From NCBI GenBank assembly GCA_009823505.1, contig VZQC01011003.1:2003002-2067001 (forward strand): DNA of 64,000 bases, in the 5' to 3' direction. This document shows, piece after piece, positions 60,075 to 64,000 of the stretch. The translations under genes were made by a program, and so were the position numbers. This DNA comes from Rhizomys pruinosus. Its lineage: Eukaryota > Chordata > Mammalia > Rodentia > Spalacidae. Position 1 is the stretch's first letter. Every line of letters begins with the position of its first letter. The notes under the pieces were generated by a model. That model did not search any database and was not told where the DNA came from. It was given only the letters and a program-made list of their open reading frames with translations.

Positions 60075-60655
60075 TATTTACCTCATTTCCACCTCTTACT
60101 CCCCCTCCAACTCTTCCACATTCCCAATTGCTCTCTCAATTTTATGATCTTGTCTTTATTACTGTTACACGCACACGCACGAGCACGCACACACGCACAC
60201 ACATGCATGCACACACGGAACATATATAACCTACTGAGTTTATTTCGTGCTGTTCGTATGCGAATGTGTTCAGGGCTGACCACTTGGGACTGGATAACCT
60301 AGCAGGACACTCATTCCTAGAGGAAACTCTTCTCTCTCTGCTGCATTGATTGTCTTTAGCTCTTCACCTAAAGGTGGGACTGTCAAGTTTTCCCATGTAA
60401 TTGGCATGTCAGATGGTGTGTCTTTATGCAGGTTTTATTTAGGTAACCATATCATCGAGGTTTCAAGGATGTACCTTCTGTCATGTCTAGAAGGTACTAT
60501 CTAGCAGCAGGCAGGTATTCTGGTACCCTTGATCTTGCAGTCTTTCTGCCCCCACTTCTGTAATGTTCACTGAGCTATAGGTTGTAGAGCTCACACTGTA
60601 GATGTATCAGTTGGTTCTGGGTACCCCATGTAGACCAAGATTCATTTTGAAATTT
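60075..60655 (-). repeat. L1 3'UTR fragment (Lx-like)
   Basis: gggactggataacctagcag, ttagctcttcacctaaaggt and tcttgcagtctttctgccc follow the old rodent L1 3'UTR order. An ACGC/CA tract lies at 60164-60216. Confidence 0.55.
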
Positions 60656-60656
60656 T

Positions 60657-60872
60657 ATTTACTATTTTTATTTTATGTGTAAGAGTGTATTGCCTACATG
60701 TAGGTAGGTGCACCCATGTTGTGCAGTGCCCACAGAGGTCAGAAGAGGGCATTGAATCTCCTGGAACTGGAGTTACAACCGTTGTTAACCACCATGTGGG
60801 TTCTGGGAATCACACCCAGGTCATCTGCAAAAGCAGTCAGTGTTCTTAACTGCTGAGCCATCTCTCCATCAA
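60657..60872 (-). repeat. B2 SINE
   Basis: tttatttactatttttattt to gagccatctctccatc, with a single ctggaactggagttacaac. Confidence 0.9.
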
Positions 60873-61689
60873 AATAGATGAATATTTAAATACATTTAAA
60901 GTCTCTCAACCCCTCAGTTCAATAGAGTTTAAATGTATTTTTTAGTGTTCATCCATTTCTCCTTTGCTTTCATTTTATTATAATAATGAAAATTGCAGAG
61001 AATTTTTGAAATAAAAATGGCTTAAAATTCTTTACACATTTGAGCTAATGGGTTATATTACTCCCATATTTTTCAATTATTTGCTCAGGTACCAACCATC
61101 TGTCTTTGTAGCAAGAAGCACAGTAACTCCTTTCATAAATTATCCAAATTCCATGCATATGGGGATCTCTGGGCTTAGCTGTGCTCTGGCACTTGGGGTG
61201 GTCTCAGTGTCTCATGGCTTCTCCTGGAGTGCATTGTGGGAGCTGATTCCTGGGATGGCTTGGGCCAATCCAGTTTCTTTCTTCAGGGGCGAAGGGAGCA
61301 GCTTGGGATGTTTGTGGTGTGTTCAGAATGACTACCCTTGGGCTTTGTTAGGTTTCTGCAGTGTCCCTTTTTGGGTGCTGGACAATGATGTGATTTTTGT
61401 GTCTGTTTCCTCCATAGTCTTTACCCCTTCCCTTCCTCCTCATTAGGAAAGAAAGGCAGCCCTGGGCCTGAACTGCTACCCCACCAGCTTCGTAGGCGGT
61501 CCCCTCTGACCCTGTCTGCTGTGTGCTTGTGTTTTCATCTCTCATAACTTCTAGGTTCCAGTGTGGAACTGTGGGAGAGAGAGTTGACTACAGACAACTG
61601 TGGTTGAATAATACTTGTGAAAACTATTTATATTCCACTTTTTGTTTTTGGTATTGTCAATTTTAAATAGTTTTAATAATGGATTGATT
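60873..61689. other. Intergenic, nothing recognised
   Basis: A 132-codon open frame at 61048-61446 is rich in hydrophobic residues but resembles no family I know. Confidence 0.5.
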
Positions 61690-64000
61690 TTATAATTGAA
61701 GTTTTGTGCATTTCATATAACATTTCTTAATCAAATTTAGACCCATTTCTCCTTCCTTGACCCCCAAACACCAGAGCTCATAGATTCTGCCATATATGTC
61801 TTGCATCTTTTTCTCAGTCTTTTTAAATATTTTCAGTGCAGAAGTTTACTGTTTTGGGCAGAAGTTTACTGTTTCAGTCAGTTCTTTGACCAAGTCTTTG
61901 TTGTTGTTGTTGTTGTTCCTTCCAATTTGTTTCACTACAAAATATGCATATATACATGCCACACATATACCAAAATTATGACATCTGAAAACAAACTGTA
62001 TGTTTAGGGATTCAAATTTTAACAGTAGAATTGTATGCAGTTAAAGAAAAAAATATTACGTTACATTCCTTCATGACATAGCAAGTTGATGAGTAACATC
62101 CGGTATTATATTTACTAAAAAAGAATTATTCAGTTTGCATTACAAATAGAGATTTGGTATTAAGATCCACAAATGAGGGAAACCATATGTCATTTGTTTT
62201 TCTGGGACTGTGTTACTTCACTTAGCATAATGGCTTCTAGTTCCATTCATTTACCTGCAAAGTTCATAATGTCTTTCTTTTTCTTTTTCTTTCTTTTTTT
62301 TTTCTTTTTTTGGTCTTTTCGAGACAGGATCTCCCTGTAGCCCCAGTTGTCCTGGAACTCACTCTGTAGACCAGGCTGGCCTTGAACTCACAAAGATCTG
62401 CCTGCCTCTGCCTCCCAAGTGCTAGGATTAAAGGCGTGCGCCACCATGCCCGGCTTTCACTTTGAGTCTTTTAAGAATTCTCCACACTGCTTTCCATAGG
62501 GGTTGCATGAGTTTGCATTCCCACCAGCAGTGAATGAATATTTCCCTTTCCCCACAACCTCTCCTACATTTGGTATCTTTGTTTTCTTGATCATAGCCAG
62601 TCTTACCAGGGTAAGATGAAATCTTAAGGTGGTTTTAATTGCATTTCCTTAATTATTAGTGATGTCGAACGCTTCTTAAGATGTTTCTCAGCCATCTTTA
62701 CTTCTTCATTTGTGAAGTCTCTGTTCAGCTTTTTACTCCATCTTTTGATTGGGTCATTTGTTTTCTTGCTCCTTTGTTTTTTGAGTAGTTTATATATTCT
62801 GGATGTTAATCCTCTGTGAGATGTATCACTGGTGAAAGTTTCTTCCCACTCTGTGGGTTTTCTCTTCACTTCTTTGATTATTTCTTTAGATGTACAGAAG
62901 CTTTTGAGTTTAATAAAGGCCCACTTGTCAATTGTTGACCCTATTTCCTGCACAGCTGTTGTCTGATTTAGAACATCTTTTCCTATGCCTATATCTTATA
63001 GGTTACTGTCAATGTTTTCTTCTATCATTGTCAGAGTTTTGGGTTTCACATTGAGGTCTTTGATCCATTTGGAGTTGATTTTTGTACAGGATGAGAGGTA
63101 GGGGTTTAATTTTATTCTTCTACAAGTGGTGATCCAGTTTTGCCAACACCATTTCCTGAAGATGCTGTCTTTCCTCCGTTGAGTCTTCTTGGTCCCTTTG
63201 TCAAATATGAAGTGGCTGAAATTGCATGTGCTCAAGTTTGGATCTTCAGTTCTGTTCCATTGATCTACAGGTTTGTTTTTGTGGCAATACCAAGCTGTTT
63301 TTATGACTATGGCCCTGTAATATAGTTTGAAGTCTGGTAAAGAAATTTCCTCGGCATTGCTCTTTTTTGCTCAGGATTACTTTGACTATCCAGGTCTTTA
63401 GTTTTTCCATATGAATTTTAGGGTGTTTTTATCTAGGTCTACAAAGAAGATCATTGAGATTTTAATTGGGATTGCACTGAATCTTTATATTATTTTGTGA
63501 AGGATGGTAATTTTTATTATATTAATTCTTCCAGTCCATGAGCATGGGAACTCTTTCCATCTTCTGGTGTCTTCTTCAGTCTCCTTCTTCAGGGATTTAT
63601 AATTTTCACTGTAGAGATTTTTAGTGTCTTTGGTCAGGTTTGTTCCTATTTTTTTGAGGTTATTGTGAATTGGAAGATCTCCTTGTATTCCTTTTCCAAT
63701 TGCTTGTTTTGGTATAAAGAAAGGCTACTGATTTTTCTACATTGATTTTGTATCCTGTTACTTTACTGAAACTGTTAATCTTTTCTAGGAGTTTTCTGGT
63801 AGAGTTTTTGGAGTCCTTTAGGTAAACTATCATGTCATCTGCAAAAAGGGATAGTTTGATCTCCTCTTTTCCAATTAGTACTCCTTTAATTTCCTTTTCT
63901 TGCCTTATTGCTCTAGCAAGCATTTCAAGCACTATATTGAAAAAGAGTGAGAATGGGGGCACATGCCCATATATGACTCCCCTGAGGAAGAAAGTAATGG
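61690..64000 (-). mobile_element. L1 retrotransposon, 3' part, broken
   Basis: Read on the minus strand it enters from the right edge in the ORF2 reverse transcriptase. The FADD catalytic motif lies in [11 protein letters not shown] (within 63660-63962). The thumb and downstream regions follow ([11 protein letters not shown] and [17 protein letters not shown] within 62996-63235; IDKWAFIKLKSFCTSKE within 62624-62953), then the C-terminal region and a 3'UTR with a TTG tract at 61900-61917. The segments lie in different frames and stops separate them, so ORF2 is dead. A B1 has inserted at about 62308-62455 near the ORF2 end. The 5' part is outside the window. Confidence 0.93.
62308..62456 (-). 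repeat. B1 SINE inserted in L1
   Basis: tttggtcttttcgagacagg to gcgccaccatgcccggc. A T/C-rich tail (62270-62307) precedes it. It interrupts the L1 ORF2 end and is therefore younger. Confidence 0.95.

Noticed and set aside
63660..63962. Retroviral polymerase
   Set aside because: The FADD context and the order of downstream segments are those of L1 ORF2. No LTR, protease or integrase is present.
18756..64000. SLC35G1 or another downstream neighbour of LGI1
   Set aside because: In human and mouse SLC35G1 follows LGI1, but no matching multi-membrane-helix exon is visible in this 45 kb, which agrees with the long intergenic distance.

Overview
This is nuclear DNA from a muroid rodent. The evidence is one vertebrate gene with GT-AG introns plus dense B1, B2, B3/B4-type and L1 repeats. 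The B1 and B2 copies do not look like the usual mouse or rat versions. Many B2 copies carry a 17-bp internal tandem duplication, which suggests a cricetid or related lineage, but I cannot name the species.

The only gene I can establish is the 3' half of LGI1 (leucine-rich glioma-inactivated 1) on the + strand. Exons 5 to 8 lie at 12744-12815, 15488-15657, 15948-16112 and 17577-18412. They run without a frameshift from Leu144 to the stop after residue 557 (human-type numbering). A poly(A) signal follows at 18732. Bases 1-12743 are intron 4; exons 1-4 lie upstream of the window. The four exons encode the last leucine-rich repeat, the cysteine-rich LRR C-cap and the whole seven-repeat EPTP/EAR propeller.

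From about 18.8 kb to the end I see intergenic DNA. It holds around 25 B1 and more than 25 B2/B3 SINEs, several L1 3' ends (mostly minus strand, with a 2.3-kb L1 running off the right end), two or three old LTR-like repeats, many microsatellites and a 70-bp minisatellite.

Two assembly features matter to any user. There is an 854-bp N gap at 53971-54824. There is also a single N at 25466 followed by about 6.5 kb that largely repeats the preceding 2.8 kb with many small indels, which looks like an uncollapsed, error-rich gap fill.

The less ordinary items are a probable retroposed H/ACA snoRNA with a 17-bp target-site duplication (68-201), a perfect 27-bp-arm palindrome with a 2-bp loop (48892-48947), a B1 pair with a 40-bp flanking direct repeat (45575-45818), an L1 insertion that splits a 37-bp tandem array (6306-6956), and a speculative phase-compatible alternative terminal exon for LGI1 (56765-56943). 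I found no novel multi-gene system. SINE and L1 boundaries are read by eye and are usually good to about 10 bp.
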